Shown here: positions 45,563 through 57,398 of the stretch, one piece after another | Numbering within the stretch: the first letter of the stretch is position 1 | Layout of the letters: every line of letters begins with the position of its first letter | NCBI RefSeq assembly: GCF_002127325.2 | Contig: NC_035436.2 | Coordinates: 83,511,716-83,575,715, forward strand | DNA length: 64,000 nt | Direction: 5' to 3' | Origin: Helianthus annuus | Lineage: Eukaryota > Streptophyta > Magnoliopsida > Asterales > Asteraceae | Notes under the pieces: model-generated | Database searches by the model: none | Seen by the model: the letters and a program-made list of their open reading frames with translations, nothing else | Told to the model about the DNA's origin: nothing | Position numbers and translations under genes: made by a program

Positions 45563-46281
45563 TTACACTTTTTTAGGGTTGACCTTGAACCCATCTTTTG
45601 TAACTATGAATCCCATAAATTTTCCTTCTTCCATCCTGAAGGAGCATTTGGCTGGGTTCAACTTGATATTCACCCCTCGAAGTGTATCAAAAGTCTTCTG
45701 AATGTTTTGTAACATCAGATCTTCTTCTTTGCTCATGATGACCAGGTCATCCATGCATACTTCGATTTGTTTGCCAATGTCGTCGCCAAACATTTCGTTC
45801 ATCAGCCTTTGGTAAGTGGCTCCTGCATTTCGCAGACCAAAAGGCATTTTCTTATAACAGTATAAACCCATAGGCGTGCAGAAAGCCATCTTGTCTTCAT
45901 CTTGAATTGCCATTTGGACCTGGTAACAATCCACCGAAAGGAAGCTAAGGAATCAATCTTCTCATCGATCTCTGGTAGGGAGTAACAATCCCTTGGACAC
46001 GATTTGTTTAGATCTTTGTAATATACGCACATTCTCCAACCACCATTTCCCTTTGGTACCATCACTGGGCTGGAAACCCATGTCTGGTAGCGCACCTCTC
46101 TGATTATCCCTGTGTTGAGCAGCTCTGTGACTTGTTCCTTCATAGCTTCATGTTTCTCTAGCCCCAGGTTGCGCTTGGTCTGCACAACTGGTTTGGCGTT
46201 TTCAGAAACGTTCAATCTATGTTCTGCAACATGCCGCGGAACACCCACCATGTCGGTTGGTGTCCAAGCAAAGACATCCAT
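45563..46281 (-). pseudogene. Tat reverse transcriptase, missing motif A
   Basis: Two overlapping frames (46281-45802 and 45934-45563) carry MDVFAWTPTDMVGVP, VPKGNGGWRMCVYYKDLNKSCP and LPEIDEKIDSL, then MPFGLRNAGATYQRLMN, VCMDDLVIMS and LNPAKCSFRM. The frame change falls where the catalytic motif A (L-D-A-Y-K-G-Y-H) should be. About ten codons are missing. The second motif is C-M-D-D instead of Y-V-D-D but keeps both Asp. TAA at 45563-45565 ends it. Confidence 0.8.
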
Positions 46282-47467
46282 ATTTTTGAATAACAGTTGT
46301 TTAAGGGATGTGCAGGTGGCTTCGAAAATTTCTGCGCCTTAGGTGATTGTCTGCTCTGGGTATTTCATGTTTAGGTTCCACTTCTCTGCCTCCACGCGTG
46401 GGGTTGGCTTGCTTGTTTTTGAAGGTTGTGCTTTATCAGTCATGAGCACCTCCTTGCTCGCATAAATGATAGCGACCCAGTCTCAGTTCCAGAGCAGATC
46501 ATACTGAAATTACCCTGGGATTCTCATCCCGAAAGAATGTCGTGTCTTGAGTTTGTCGGTAGGACCATAAACATAACTTCCTCTGTTCTAGAATTTTTCC
46601 CATCTGAAAGCAGCACCGGAAAAGATATCTGGCCGAGAGGGAAGACGGCCTCGTTATAGAAACCAGTGAGTGGGTAATCAATTGGCTCCAGGCGCGCCTT
46701 TTCCTCTTGGTCCAGCTGATTGAAGCACTATTCATAGATGATATCCGTTGTGCTCCTTGGGTCAATGAAGATGTTGTCCGTTTGGTAGTGGCCGAATATC
46801 CGTTGTGCTCTCTTGGTCCACTTTTAACTACTGGAAAAACAACTTGCCTTTCGCGCCAGGAGTCATCCTACGCGCGTTTCTTATAATTCTTCCTTGGTCT
46901 TCTTTGACCTCCTTGTATCATATGTGTTTCAAGCTTCCGTAGTTTCTTGTTGTCAGTACCTTCCTCTGATCTTTGGATTTGGCGCGTGTCTCTTTTGCCA
47001 CCTTTGACCAAGTGAGTAAGTTTGCTACCCCTCAGTGCTCGCTCTATTTCCTATCTCAGACTGATACAGTCGTCTGTTAGATGTCTGGTATCTTTGTGGT
47101 AATCAGCAAAGAGATTCGGGTCTTACCCTCTCTTGTTGCGCATATGTAGAGGAGCCTTAAATCGGTGATTTTCAGTTGACAAGACTTCAGACGGAGTCTT
47201 TGTGAGAGGTGTCCATTGTTTGTCTCTGTTCTCCTTCTTGACTTCTTTTCGATGGCCCATCTGGTTGATGGTGGCGCGCGCATCTTCAATCGGTGGGCTT
47301 CTTTCTCTCTAACCAGTTACTTTCCAAGGCTGACTCTTTCCTTTCTTGTTGCGCTTATCGCTGGCATGCTGGTTATAGCTGTGTTGACGTCCTTCATCAC
47401 TGGTCAACTGCTTATCAGTTTGTGCGATGAAATTTTTCCGCTTCTATGAAGGTTTCCCAGTCTTTGT
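46282..47467 (-). pseudogene. Tat gag/protease degenerate remnant
   Basis: Short blocks in several minus-strand frames are consistent with the region upstream of RT: a Lys/Arg-rich gag tail at 46860-47290, and a protease-linker-like stretch at 46330-46444 leading into MDVFAW. No frame stays open long and no zinc knuckle is intact. The region ends abruptly at 47467, where unrelated LTR sequence begins. Confidence 0.45.
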
Positions 47468-48640
47468 GTCGCACCCTGACTTTTGCGGAAGCGTATGATG
47501 TGTGACTTGCTCAATATTATTGCATTCAATTATAATAAACAACTATATGATCAAAATGATGTTCATCCAACCAAAGGTTTGAAATATTACAACACGAGTC
47601 ATTTAAGTTTCAACCAAAACCCTCAAGTTATGATACAAACAAAAGTGGATGACATCTAAACTTGAAATTTACATCTTGAAAACAACACCAGCGCCCAAGA
47701 TCCAACTTGTTTCCTGAAATACATGCGAGTTTTGGAAAAATCGTCAACATAATGTTGGTTTGAGTTCATGTCCCCACTTTTAAACTTTTACTTGTTTTCT
47801 AAACTTGGGGAAAATACATGTGTTATGGTATGTTAAATACTAAAACTAAGGAATGATACTTTAGATCATGTCACGAATAGGGTGCCATAAGCACCATTAA
47901 TCAGTTACATACCAATACGAGAATAAATACTTGAAAAGTATTATAACTCTGGATGATGTAAAGACATAAAGGAAACGTAACTCAAAACATGAATACTAAG
48001 GCAAGGCACGGCCCGCTCGTCTAATAGACCCTAGCACATTGTAGGTAGTCGTGTTTGCTGACGAGATTGAGTTACGAGTACTGAAGACGCAAAACAGTGA
48101 GTTCATGCTCCCCCTTTTCTTTAACTATTTTTGGTTTTATAACTCTCGGGGGTTAAATACATGTTACGAATACTTGAACGGTATGAAATGCCTATGAAAT
48201 ACTAGATCATGTGAGCATAGACTAAATACAGAAATGCCATTAATACTTAATTAGGGACGAGGGTTAGATCTAACGGGTACGGCCGAACCCCACTCATGGT
48301 CACAACTAGTACCTAGTAGTGCTTCGGAGTCCCAGTCGAGGTTAATCGACACAGTCGAGGGTAATCGACACAGTCAAGGTAAATTGACATAGTCGAGGTT
48401 AATCGACAAAGCACATACCCGTTTATGTAAAAGTAAAGACTGTGGAAGAGTTAGACACTTGAGGAATAAACAAGGAACAAGGTGAAGGGAATACCTCACC
48501 GTATTATTATAGCCCTGGATGACTTGCATCAATCGGAGTAAGGTGACACCGAGGAGGTTTGCTACGCAAGACAACAACATCTATTCCAAAATAAATGTTT
48601 AATCTTGTCAATATGTTTCATACAAGAGAAGCACATGGAA
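47468..48640. repeat. Rearranged gypsy LTR fragment(s)
   Basis: 47468-47760 matches the 3' end of a BG1-type LTR in inverted orientation (CGCACCCTGACTTTTGCGGAAGCG; GTTTCCTGAAATACATG). 47768-48280 instead resembles the middle of the same LTR type in plus orientation (AAGGCACGGCCCGCTCGTCTAA; GTGAGTTCATG-CCCC; GTTAAATACATGTTACG), partly in two copies. The piece therefore looks like an inverted or recombined solo LTR. A four-unit hairpin array lies at 48335-48407. No ORF is convincing. Confidence 0.5.
48335..48407. repeat. Four-unit 19-bp hairpin array
   Basis: Units start at 48335, 48354, 48373 and 48392, exactly 19 bp apart. Arms are GTCGA/TCGAC in units 1, 2 and 4 but GTCAA/TTGAC in unit 3, so both arms changed together. 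The 6-base loops vary (GGTTAA, GGGTAA, GGTAAA). Confidence 0.85.
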
Positions 48641-48654
48641 CCACAGCAAAGGAA

Positions 48655-48733
48655 ACGCTGGCCGAGTCTAATCAGAACCTTTACCTGCAACAAGAGCTGA
48701 GCCAGAAGCTCTGTGGAGCCAACAAGTTGCTGA
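48655..48733 (+). pseudogene. gag: G gag leader, 5' piece
   Basis: The frame reads EPLPATRAEPEALWSQQVAEA, equivalent to the MPPRRENLLPTTEAELQ leader of BG1 gag. The expected ATG is no longer present. EF interrupts it after the GCTGA at 48729-48733. Confidence 0.55.
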
Positions 48734-51534
48734 TGTCACACCCCAACCGATGGTAGAATCATCGGGGCATGGCACTGAGCGAAACAGATTGTCCAGAAGT
48801 TTCCATAACAACTATCATTACTACTCAATTTATATAATACGTCCCATACCGTACCTTAAATAGTAAACAAATTATTACAGATAACATCTGGTCAAATATT
48901 CTATTCTGACAACTCAGATTTAAATATAAAAATTGTTAAAATGCTTCTAGAGACTCGATCTACAAGATCTACAGACAACTATGCTCTAGACGCTTATTCT
49001 AAGCTCGCCTTCCTAGCAGATAAGCATCCTAATTGCCTGTCACATACGTTAAAATAAAGTCAATACATATAATGTAAAGGTGAGCATACAAGTTTGATAA
49101 TAGCATAATAGAATTCGAAATAGTTTACGCATAACCAGCACGTACACAGAGGAAAACGAAAAATGTTAATTATCGACATGGATCTATCGATGCCAATGAC
49201 TGCGGGTTGACTGCCCGAAGCAGTTCGCAATACATGATTACCACCATAATCAATGAAAGTGATTGTCCTTAACAACCCCCGTGTGAACGGGTGCTGAGTC
49301 CAAACTATAGTATTATCGTCGTTAAGGCAGGTAGACAGCATTCCACGTGTAAACATAACAACAAGCATTCATTTAGTCACGTAATACATGCGGTAACGGT
49401 TAGCGTTTAAAGTAATTGAGTAGTGTGTTCGATTGTGATTTAGAGTAAGTAACGTTTGTAACACCCAAAAGTGCTAAAGCAAAAAGGGTTCGAGTATACT
49501 CACAGTGATTGATGGATTTATGGGAGCACTTGAGAGTAGGGTTAGCCTGAATAGTTCGATAGCATAACGATAAGCAACACGTGAAATGGAAAACAAGTGT
49601 TGGAGGGTCGGATGGCTTGGTCGATCGGACGGTAGGTCCGATCGGACGGCTCGACTGTTCGGTTAACAGTCCGTTTGGACAGCCTGTCCGGTCGGTCGGT
49701 AGGCCGATCAGATGGGCTATTCGAGTGGATTGTTTCTTCCTTCGAGTAAGATGTGTTTGTGTATGATGGTTTGAATTTTGAAGTTTTCGTTGTAGTATTT
49801 TGAAAACATTGAAGTTTCCTTACCTTTCAGGTCGATCGATCGAACGGTCCGTTCGATCGGCTGGCTTAACCGATCGGTTAGGTACTTCAACAACAAGTTC
49901 TTATCAGGGTGTCACTTGGTCGGATGGCTCAGCCGATCGGGTGGCACTCCAACGCGTTGAACAAGTTTGAAAATCGATTAAGTGTTGAAGCATAGTATCT
50001 CATGATCCGAAGAATAACTTCAAATCAGACAGTAGTTCGATCGAACAGCACATCGTTCAATACTAGACTTCATGAAATTGTTAAAGTGTGGGGCCATGTG
50101 CTAGCCGATCGGCTGGCCTAGTCGATCGGCTGGCTTGTCCGATCGGCTGGGCTGTCCGTTCGGACAGTTAGCCCGATCGGTCAGCTTCCTAACCTGATCA
50201 GCCTGTTCGTCTAACCCTTGGCTGTTCTGATTAATTGACATTATATCGAGGTGTTTTGACAACAGGTTGAACCATAGAACCCTCGTTCTTACTTGTTCCT
50301 CCTGATCGGACAGGAATCACCCAAATCCGGCCGGTGAACTGTTCGGAAGGGAGTTTAACATTTAACCCGAAGTCGGTGAACAGGATAGAATCCGGATCTT
50401 GAGTCGTGCAACCACCGAAATGATTAGCAAGTCGGCACAAGCTCCGTTCCTATCGCTTTGAAGGCATTGGGTGTAAAAGAGTTGAAAGAAAGTTGAAAAA
50501 CCACCTTTCAATCCTTTTCACCGAGAAATGTTCAGATCTATGAAAGATCTTTGCTTGTTTATGTGGAAATCGGCTAGATCCAAGTGATTCTTGGAGGATT
50601 GAAGCCAAAACATGAAGTTCTTCAAGAACACCATGATGGCATCATCCTAGAACACTTGAATCTTGATGATTTCATGGTTAGAAATCAAGATTAGAAAGAT
50701 AGAAAGGTGTAGGAGTGTGTATAGATCAAGAAAGTACAAGATTTAGCATGAAATCTTACCGGAATCGGAAGGAATTTGAGAAAAGAAGAGGAGCACGAGC
50801 TGGTCGGTCAGAGCTTTCCAAAAGTGGTAAGGATGACAATGACAGGGGTATTTATAGGCTTCCAAAGGAGGAAAGGGCTGGCCGATCGGCCAGGCATCCC
50901 GATCGGACAGCCTGTCCGATCGGACAGCAGTCCGATCGGCTGGGCCATTCGATCGGCTGAGAGCCTGATCGTTCTGCTGCCTGATTCGAGCGTTCGGGGC
51001 GACGACTTTTGATATTTCGATTTCGATTGCGATTGATGAGAATACGATGGAGTTTCCTATTCAAATTACTTTTAATTCCAACCACTATATCTAACATACC
51101 ATCATCTATGTCTCGCGCTGTCTTTTCGCCACCAATTATCATAATTCGATTCCAATAGAGTTCGATTGAGTTTCGAGTTTCGATTCGAGTTTTGACTGAT
51201 TATCGAACATAACATAAAGTAAACATGCACAGGTAACACAAAAGGCACACACACACACATATATTAACCCCAAAATTCGCGTAATTCGAGTCTCGAGTTC
51301 GATGATGATTGGATTAGCTCGACTATTGATTCATTGGCTTTATCGCATTGTTACTTCCTATTATTCACAGTCGTAAAGCGGTTCACGTCGATAAATAAAC
51401 TTTGATTAATTCGATTTTAGCATATACTCCACATAATACAAGTAACGTAATTTCAAAAATAGACTAACTATGGTCAAAGGAGTCAATCTTGACTTTGACT
51501 TTGACTTTGACATTCGGTAACACGGGGTGTTACA
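48734..51534 (-). repeat. EF 3' LTR (2801 bp) rich in CGATCG palindromes
   Basis: Runs TGTCACACCCCAACC to GGGGTGTTACA on the plus strand. Clusters of CGATCGG and GTCCGATC at 49600-50170 and 50878-50960 form perfect inverted repeats. Examples are CGATCGAACGG/CCGTTCGATCG around T (49837-49859) and CCGATCGGACAG/CTGTCCGATCGG around C (50899-50923). A minus-strand TATAAATA is at 50849-50856. Confidence 0.92.
50849..50856 (-). promoter_or_regulatory. TATA box in EF LTR
   Basis: TATAAATA on the minus strand lies immediately next to the CGATCG palindrome cluster. Its counterpart in the 5' LTR, at 59518-59525, would drive transcription of the element. Confidence 0.55.
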
Positions 51535-51569
51535 GCCTCCCCTTGTTTAGGGAATTTCGTCCCGAAATT
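51535..51569 (-). promoter_or_regulatory. EF polypurine tract and pol-end palindrome
   Basis: Minus-strand AAACAAGGGGAGGC abuts the 3' LTR. It is preceded by AATTTCG/CGAAATT around a 3-base loop (51553-51569). Confidence 0.8.
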
Positions 51570-51656
51570 AGGCTGAAAGTTGTACATCACCGTGAATCAT
51601 GTTTGAGAACTTCCTCTCTCTAGGCTTTCATTTGAACAACTGCGGGTACTTTGCCT

Positions 51657-52712
51657 TCATGTCGCTTTCGAATTCCCAAGTGAACTCTGCCCCTCGTTTG
51701 CCTTCCCATCGGACTTCACAATAGGAATGAGCGAGCGTTTGAGCTGCTTGGTTTGGCGATCCATGATTTCGACAGGCTTCTCCACGAAGTGTAGTGTTTC
51801 GTTTATTTGAAGGTCGTCGAGAGGTACAATCAGATCATGCTCAGCCAGGCATTTTCGGAGGTTTGACACATGGAAAGTCGGGTGGACGTTACTGAGTTCC
51901 TCCGGTAGTTCGAGTCTGTAGGCGACTTTCCCGATCCTTTCCAGAATCTTAAAAGGTCCAACATATCGAGGCGCTAGTTTCCCTTTCTTGCCGAATCTGA
52001 CCACACCCTTCCAAGGTGATACCTTTAGGAGTACGTAGTCGCCAACATCGAACTCAAGGGGCTTGCGTCTTCTATCGGCGTAACTTTTCTGTCTATTCCG
52101 AGCTTTCAATAAGTTGTCTCGGATTTGGAGGATTTTGTCAGTCATTTCTTGTAATAGCTCGGGACCGGTTAATTGCGAGTGACCGATCTCGTGCCATACA
52201 ATAGGCGATCGACATCTTCTTCCATATAGGGCCTCGAATGGTGCCATCTGGATGCTGGTATGATAACTGTTGTTGTACGAGAATTCAATTAATGGCAGGC
52301 ATTTATTCCAATTGCCACCGAAGTCTATGACACACGCACGGAGCATGTCTTCAAGAGCATGGATCGTTCTTTCAGTCTGTCCATCGGTTTGAGGATGGAA
52401 TGCGGTACTTAGGTTAAGCGATGTACCGAGAGCTGCTTGAAACGTTTCCCACAATCGCGACGTAAACCGAGCATCACGGTCAGAGATGATGTCACGAGGC
52501 GTACCATGATTACAAATGATCTCGTCGATGTAGATTCGGGCTAATCGTTCTACCTTGTAGTCTTCTCGTATTGGCAAAAAGTGGGCTGATTTGGTCAAAC
52601 GATCAACGACAACCCAAATGCTGTCGTGACCTGATGACGTGGGTGGAAGCTTCGTTATGAAGTCCATGGCTATACTTTCCCACTTCCATATAGGGATTGG
52701 CAGTTGTTCGAG
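51657..52712 (-). pseudogene. EF integrase core and chromodomain-like tail
   Basis: The frame after the TAA at 52713-52715 carries all three catalytic residues ([34 protein letters not shown]). It then has the [22 protein letters not shown] region and [23 protein letters not shown]. Near 51719 one base is lost just before the R-W motif of the chromodomain-like tail, so the last residues are frameshifted. The catalytic core would be intact if translated. Confidence 0.87.
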
Positions 52713-53669
52713 TTAGCCAGAGGGCCTTTGATGTTCAGCCTTGACCCTTGCACAAGTCAGACATCTTCCGACATAGAGAGCGATATCCCTTTTCATACCC
52801 GGCCACCAATACTTGTAGCGAAGATCCTGGTACATTTTATCGGCACCGGGATGAATAGAATACCGAGATTTGCGGGCTTCATCCATTAAAATCTTTCGTA
52901 ATTCGGTCCGCTTAGGGATCCAAATTCGGTCCAGAAAATAGAAGATCCCATTCGATTTGCTTACAAGTTGAGCTCCATCGTGATAGATTCTCTCCTTCTT
53001 CAAGGTGCGTTCATTAAAGCAAGCACGTTGGGCTTCGCGGATGAGGGTTTCGAGATCGTGTTGGGCTTGGGTACTACGAATGCTGAGCAAATAACTTCGT
53101 CTGTTGAGCGCGTCGGCAACGACATTTGCCTTGCCTGGGTGATAACGAATCTCACAGTCGTAATCGTTGAGGAGTTCTACCCATCGGCGTTGACGCATAT
53201 TGAGTTGTTTCTGATCAAATATGTGTTGTAAACTCCTGTGATCGGTGAAGATCGTACACTTGGTACCATACAGGTAGTGTCGCCAAATCTTTAATGCAAA
53301 AACAACTGCGCCTAGCTCGAGATCATGGGTTGTATAGTTCTTCTCGTGGATTTTGAGCTGTCGAGAGGCGTAAGCTATAACCTTGTCTCGTTGCATGAGG
53401 ACACAACCAAGACCAAGGTTGGAAGCATCACAGTAGACAATGAAACCGTCATTCCCATCGGGCAATGTGAGAACAGGAGCGTTGCAAAGCTTATGCTTGA
53501 GGGTCTGGAAAGCAGACTCTTGTTCAGTTCCCCAAACAAAAGACCTGTCTTTATGCGTAAGAGCGGTAAGCGGCACAACGATCTTGGAGAATCCTTCGAT
53601 AAATCGTCGATAATAGCCCGCTAATCCGAGAAAAGAATGGACTTCAGACGGGTTCTTTGTGTAATCCAA
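52713..53669 (-). pseudogene. EF RNase H and integrase zinc finger
   Basis: Begins at the [15 protein letters not shown] motif. It continues through [32 protein letters not shown] and TDHRSLQHIF (catalytic residues kept), to the integrase zinc-binding region ([25 protein letters not shown]). It stops at TAA where Leu is expected. It is in the same frame as the integrase core, but one base out of frame with the upstream RT. Confidence 0.87.
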
Positions 53670-55150
53670 CTCTTAACTGCTTCAATCTTCACAGGGTCGA
53701 CATGAATACCTTGACTATTCACGATGTGACCCAGAAACTGAACCTCTTCTAACCAGAATTCGCACTTGGAGAACTTGGCATAGAGTTGGTTCCCCTGGAG
53801 TAACTCGAGAACCAAACGTAGATGTTGCGTGTGTTCAGCTTTCGATTTGGAATAAATCAAGACGTCATCGATGAACACGATGACGAAACGGTCAAGATAC
53901 GGCTTACACACACGATTCAACAGATCCATAAAAACCGCGGGTGCGTTGGTTAGACCAAAAGGTATAACAACAAACTCATAGTGGCCGTAGCGAGTGCGAA
54001 AAGCGGTTTTGGGTATATCTTTTTCCTGAATACATAACTGATGATAGCCTGAGCGTAGATCGATCTTCGAGACACACGTAGCACCTTGTAGCTGATCAAA
54101 CAAATCATCGATGCGAGGTAGGGGGTAACGGTTCTTGATGGTCAACTTATTCAATTCCCCGTAGTCGATACACATCCTGAACGACCCATCCTTCTTTTTG
54201 ACGAAAAGGACTGGTGCGCCCCAAGGAGAGGTGCTCGGGCGAATAAAACCTTTTTCAAGTAATTCCAGGAGTTGGTTCGAGAGTTCCCGCATTTCGGATG
54301 GCGCGAGTCGATAAGGGGCTTTGGCTACGGGGTTAGCTCCAGGAATGAGGTCGATACGGAAGTCGATATCACGACTGGGCGGTAATCCGGGAAGATCATC
54401 AGGGAACACCTGGGGAAATTCACGGACCACAGGGACGTCTCTGATTTCTGTCTTCCTTTTCTTTTCCTTCTCCGCTACTACGATGTTGGCCAAGAAAGAT
54501 CTGTATTCCTTGCGGAGATACTTGCTAGCTTGGACACATGACATGAGCTTGAGACCTTTTGAAGAAGTTTCATCGTACACACATAATAAATCATCATTCG
54601 TGAGCGAGAATCGAATCATCTTGTCGAAGCATACAACTTCAGCATGGTTTTCGCAAAGAAAGTCCATGCCTACTATGATATCAAAACTTCCGAGCTGCAT
54701 CGGAATAAGGTCGATTGGGAAGATGTGATTGTTGAGCTCGAGGGTACAATCACGAAGAACAGAATTAATGGCGACAGTTCTTCCAGTAGCGACTAAAACT
54801 TCGAATGACAAAGGGAGATAAGAGCGTTTACGACTAAGGAGCTTCTCGAATTCAAACGACACAAAGCAGTTATCGGCTCCAGTATCAAATAAACACGATG
54901 CATAAATACCATTCACAAGGAACGTACCATTAACCACGTTGTTATCAGCCTGGGCTTGACGAGCATTGATGTTGAAGGTTCTGGCGCGTGCTGCTTGTTG
55001 CTGCTGCTGGGGCTGCTGCTGCTGCTGGGGCTCTTGCTTCACAACCCTGTTCAGGCACATGTTTGCAAAGTGGTTAGGGTCACCACATGCAAAGCAGACT
55101 CGAGCGTTGATCGCAGGTGCTTGAGCTGCGTGTTGGCCTTGCAAGGGCTG
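53621..55150 (-). pseudogene. EF protease and reverse transcriptase
   Basis: The meaningful part begins near 55150 with a third zinc knuckle ([14 protein letters not shown], Cys near 55096) and a glutamine run. Then come protease ([23 protein letters not shown]) and RT ([17 protein letters not shown], in which the usual Arg is Gly; [17 protein letters not shown]). It loses frame near 53660 just before GLAGYYRR. The ORF upstream of 55150 in this frame is an artefact. In relatives gag and pol form one chain, so the frame change from gag is either a mutation or a frameshift signal. Confidence 0.85.
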
Positions 55151-56294
55151 GGAGTAGAGCTTGATGAGCAGTGGCTTGAACTGGGGCTTGACGAGGACCA
55201 TAGCGACAATTGGCAGTAAAATGGTCGTACAAATTGCAATGAGCGCAGAAGCGACAGGCAAGACCCACCGGGTGATGATATGAGCATGTCGGGCAGAGCG
55301 GGTGGGGACCTGTGTAAGCACGCTTTGCTGGCGGCGCTTGAGTAACTGGTGCTGGTCGATGATGAGACTGCTGCTGAGCCGGTACGGCTTGCAGAGGGGC
55401 AATAGTGGTAGTGACAGCACAGTTCTTGTTGCTGGAGCTGCTGTTGTTGTGCTTCTTCTTGCGGCGTGATGACTTGGATGGTTGAGCAGTGGCGGTTTCG
55501 GCGGTCGGTGCAGTGGTGGCTTGATGCACAGACTTGGAGGGCTTATCCCAAAAACCAGCTTTTACTCGCTTATTGTTGATCTCGGCGGCAAGTAAGTAAG
55601 TCTCTTCAATCGATGAGGTCTTCGCGGTGTGAACAAAATCGGTAACACAATCGGGTAGAGCTCGAATGTACTTCTTGATGGCCATGTCTGACGTCTTGAC
55701 TTGATCGGGACAGATGAGGCTGAGCTGTTTAAAGCGAGCAGTCAAGGCAGCGTTATCTCCATCCTTCTGCTTAATGTTCCAAAACTCGTCCTCCAGCTTT
55801 TGGCGTTCATGGGGAGGGCAGAATTCGTCCATCATGATGGCTTTCAGCTCTTTCCAAGTCAGCTCATAAGCTGCACCATTCCCGCGTTTGTTTCGTTCGG
55901 CCGTCCACCAGTCTAGAGCTCGGGACTGGAAGACGCCGGTTGCGTTTAGGGTACGGAGATTTTCTAGACAGCCGCTTTGGCGCAGAGTGACTTCGATGGA
56001 ATCAAACCATTGAAACATAGTTGTTGGGCCATCTTCCCCGGTGAATTCCTTTGGTCCGCATGCCTTGAACTGTTTAAAGCTGAAAACAGTCTTGGTAGCG
56101 TCTTTAGGAGCTTCAATTCTCGACTCCTCGGAAGATTTGCTAACGTTTTCATAGACATCGCTCACGGCTTTTGCTACTTGCTTGGCGATGATAGCAACAA
56201 GACTTGTCTCTCTTTTCTTGGCGGGTAAGTGGGGGTTTGGTGTCCGGATGACGACATGGTCTGCAACAGACATCGTCGTAGGTCTCAGACACAT
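55080..56294 (-). pseudogene. gag: EF gag
   Basis: MSVADHVVIRTPNPHLP (a second ATG eight codons into the ORF; probably the real start) leads into the gypsy gag core: FSFKQFKACGPKEF, WWTAERNKRGNG and DEFCPPHERQKLEDEFWNIKQ. A basic linker with a [15 protein letters not shown] stretch follows, then Cys/His clusters ([28 protein letters not shown]). From about 55150 the frame becomes random and stops at 55080, while pol continues in the -1/+2 frame. The 1.1 kb between the ATG and the 5' LTR is non-coding. Confidence 0.85.
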
Positions 56295-57398
56295 TAAAAT
56301 CTAATCTCACCTCACACGTCTACTACTTACTAAAGCTCAAGAACACGTCGAAACACGTATCACATAAACACATAAGCACATCATCACAGATTCACGTAGT
56401 CACAAAAGCACATAAGCACGTAGGGCACGTAGAGCACAGAGACACATAAACACAGAAGCACATTCCTATTTAATCACAGAGGCAGTCAGAATACAGAAAC
56501 CTATCATTCAAAGCTCGCGTGTCGTTCGTATATATCGGTCGCATATAGCATATCGAGTAGTATGGTATAATCGTATATCATATCATAATGTCGTCTAGAT
56601 TTGCAGCGACTTGTTAGCGTATTGAGATAGAAGAGCAATGCGAGTCGTGTGTGTTGATCGAAGTGATAGCAAAAATCGAATAATCCTCCAAAAATTTAAA
56701 CACATAAACAGGTAATTACACATAAAACACATAAAATCGACGAATTGTCAGAGTCGGCAGTTGCGGGCTCAGAATCGAAACACATAAAATCAAGGAATAG
56801 ATTGTCTGCGACTATTAGACATTGACTACCCAAAGCAATTCGACTATTCTCAATAGACTTGTCGTCACATTTCGACTCTCGGGATCGTGTTTCCGCCTCG
56901 ATTCTTGGGCATTCAGCACGCATTCCCTTGGTCATACTCGTGAGTTCAGGTCGTTGGAGTCTGTCTTGGCCTTGGTGAGATAAATAAAAGTCGGAACAAG
57001 TTGTCAAGGTTGGGATTTCACCCCTGGCTTAGCAACTTCTTCCTTGTTTTTGGTAAAGTAGAGGAGATTATTCATCAAAATATGGATTTCACTCCTGATT
57101 TGGTATAATTCTCCTTGTTAAAACAAGTGTCTGTTATTGAAAATAGTGAAGAAATCATTGATAAAACAACATTGACCAAGCAACTTAGTCGAGAGTTTGC
57201 GGTTTTTACACCTAATCCCGACTGACTCACTTGTCATTTTCTGAAAATTCGAGTGCGGTGAAGATAAGAATTAGCAGGATATATAGCACATAAGCTTGGT
57301 CTGTTGGTTTCCTAACTATAGTCTAGGTCTCTAAGACTTTGACCCGGACTAGGTCGAGTCTAGCCTAATTCCCTATAGTTATGGCTTTGATACCAATC
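56295..57398 (-). promoter_or_regulatory. EF leader and primer-binding site
   Basis: TTGGTATCAAAGCC on the minus strand two bases inside the 5' LTR (57383-57396) is a PBS with one change from the usual TCAGAGCC. The remaining 1.1 kb is non-coding, with CACATAA-rich runs at about 56340-56460. Confidence 0.75.

Larger units (their letters stand above)
38324..47467 (-). mobile_element. Decayed Tat-lineage gypsy element with antisense extra ORF
   Basis: On the minus strand the order is gag/protease remnant (46282-47467), RT (45563-46281), first RNase H (about 45165-45400), second RNase H (44816-45103) and integrase (43662-44660). A plus-strand extra ORF (39780-42869) lies antisense downstream of pol. 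This matches Tat/RIRE2/Grande-type elements, which are known for dual RNase H and an antisense ORF. A minus-strand TATA box (38543-38550) suggests the 3' LTR lies around 38330-39500; its exact ends were not found. The 5' end is replaced by other LTR debris at 47468. Confidence 0.75.

Noticed and set aside
54321..54728. Plus-strand 135-codon ORF opposite EF protease/RT
   Set aside because: It is antisense to clear coding sequence with no start context and no recognisable domain.
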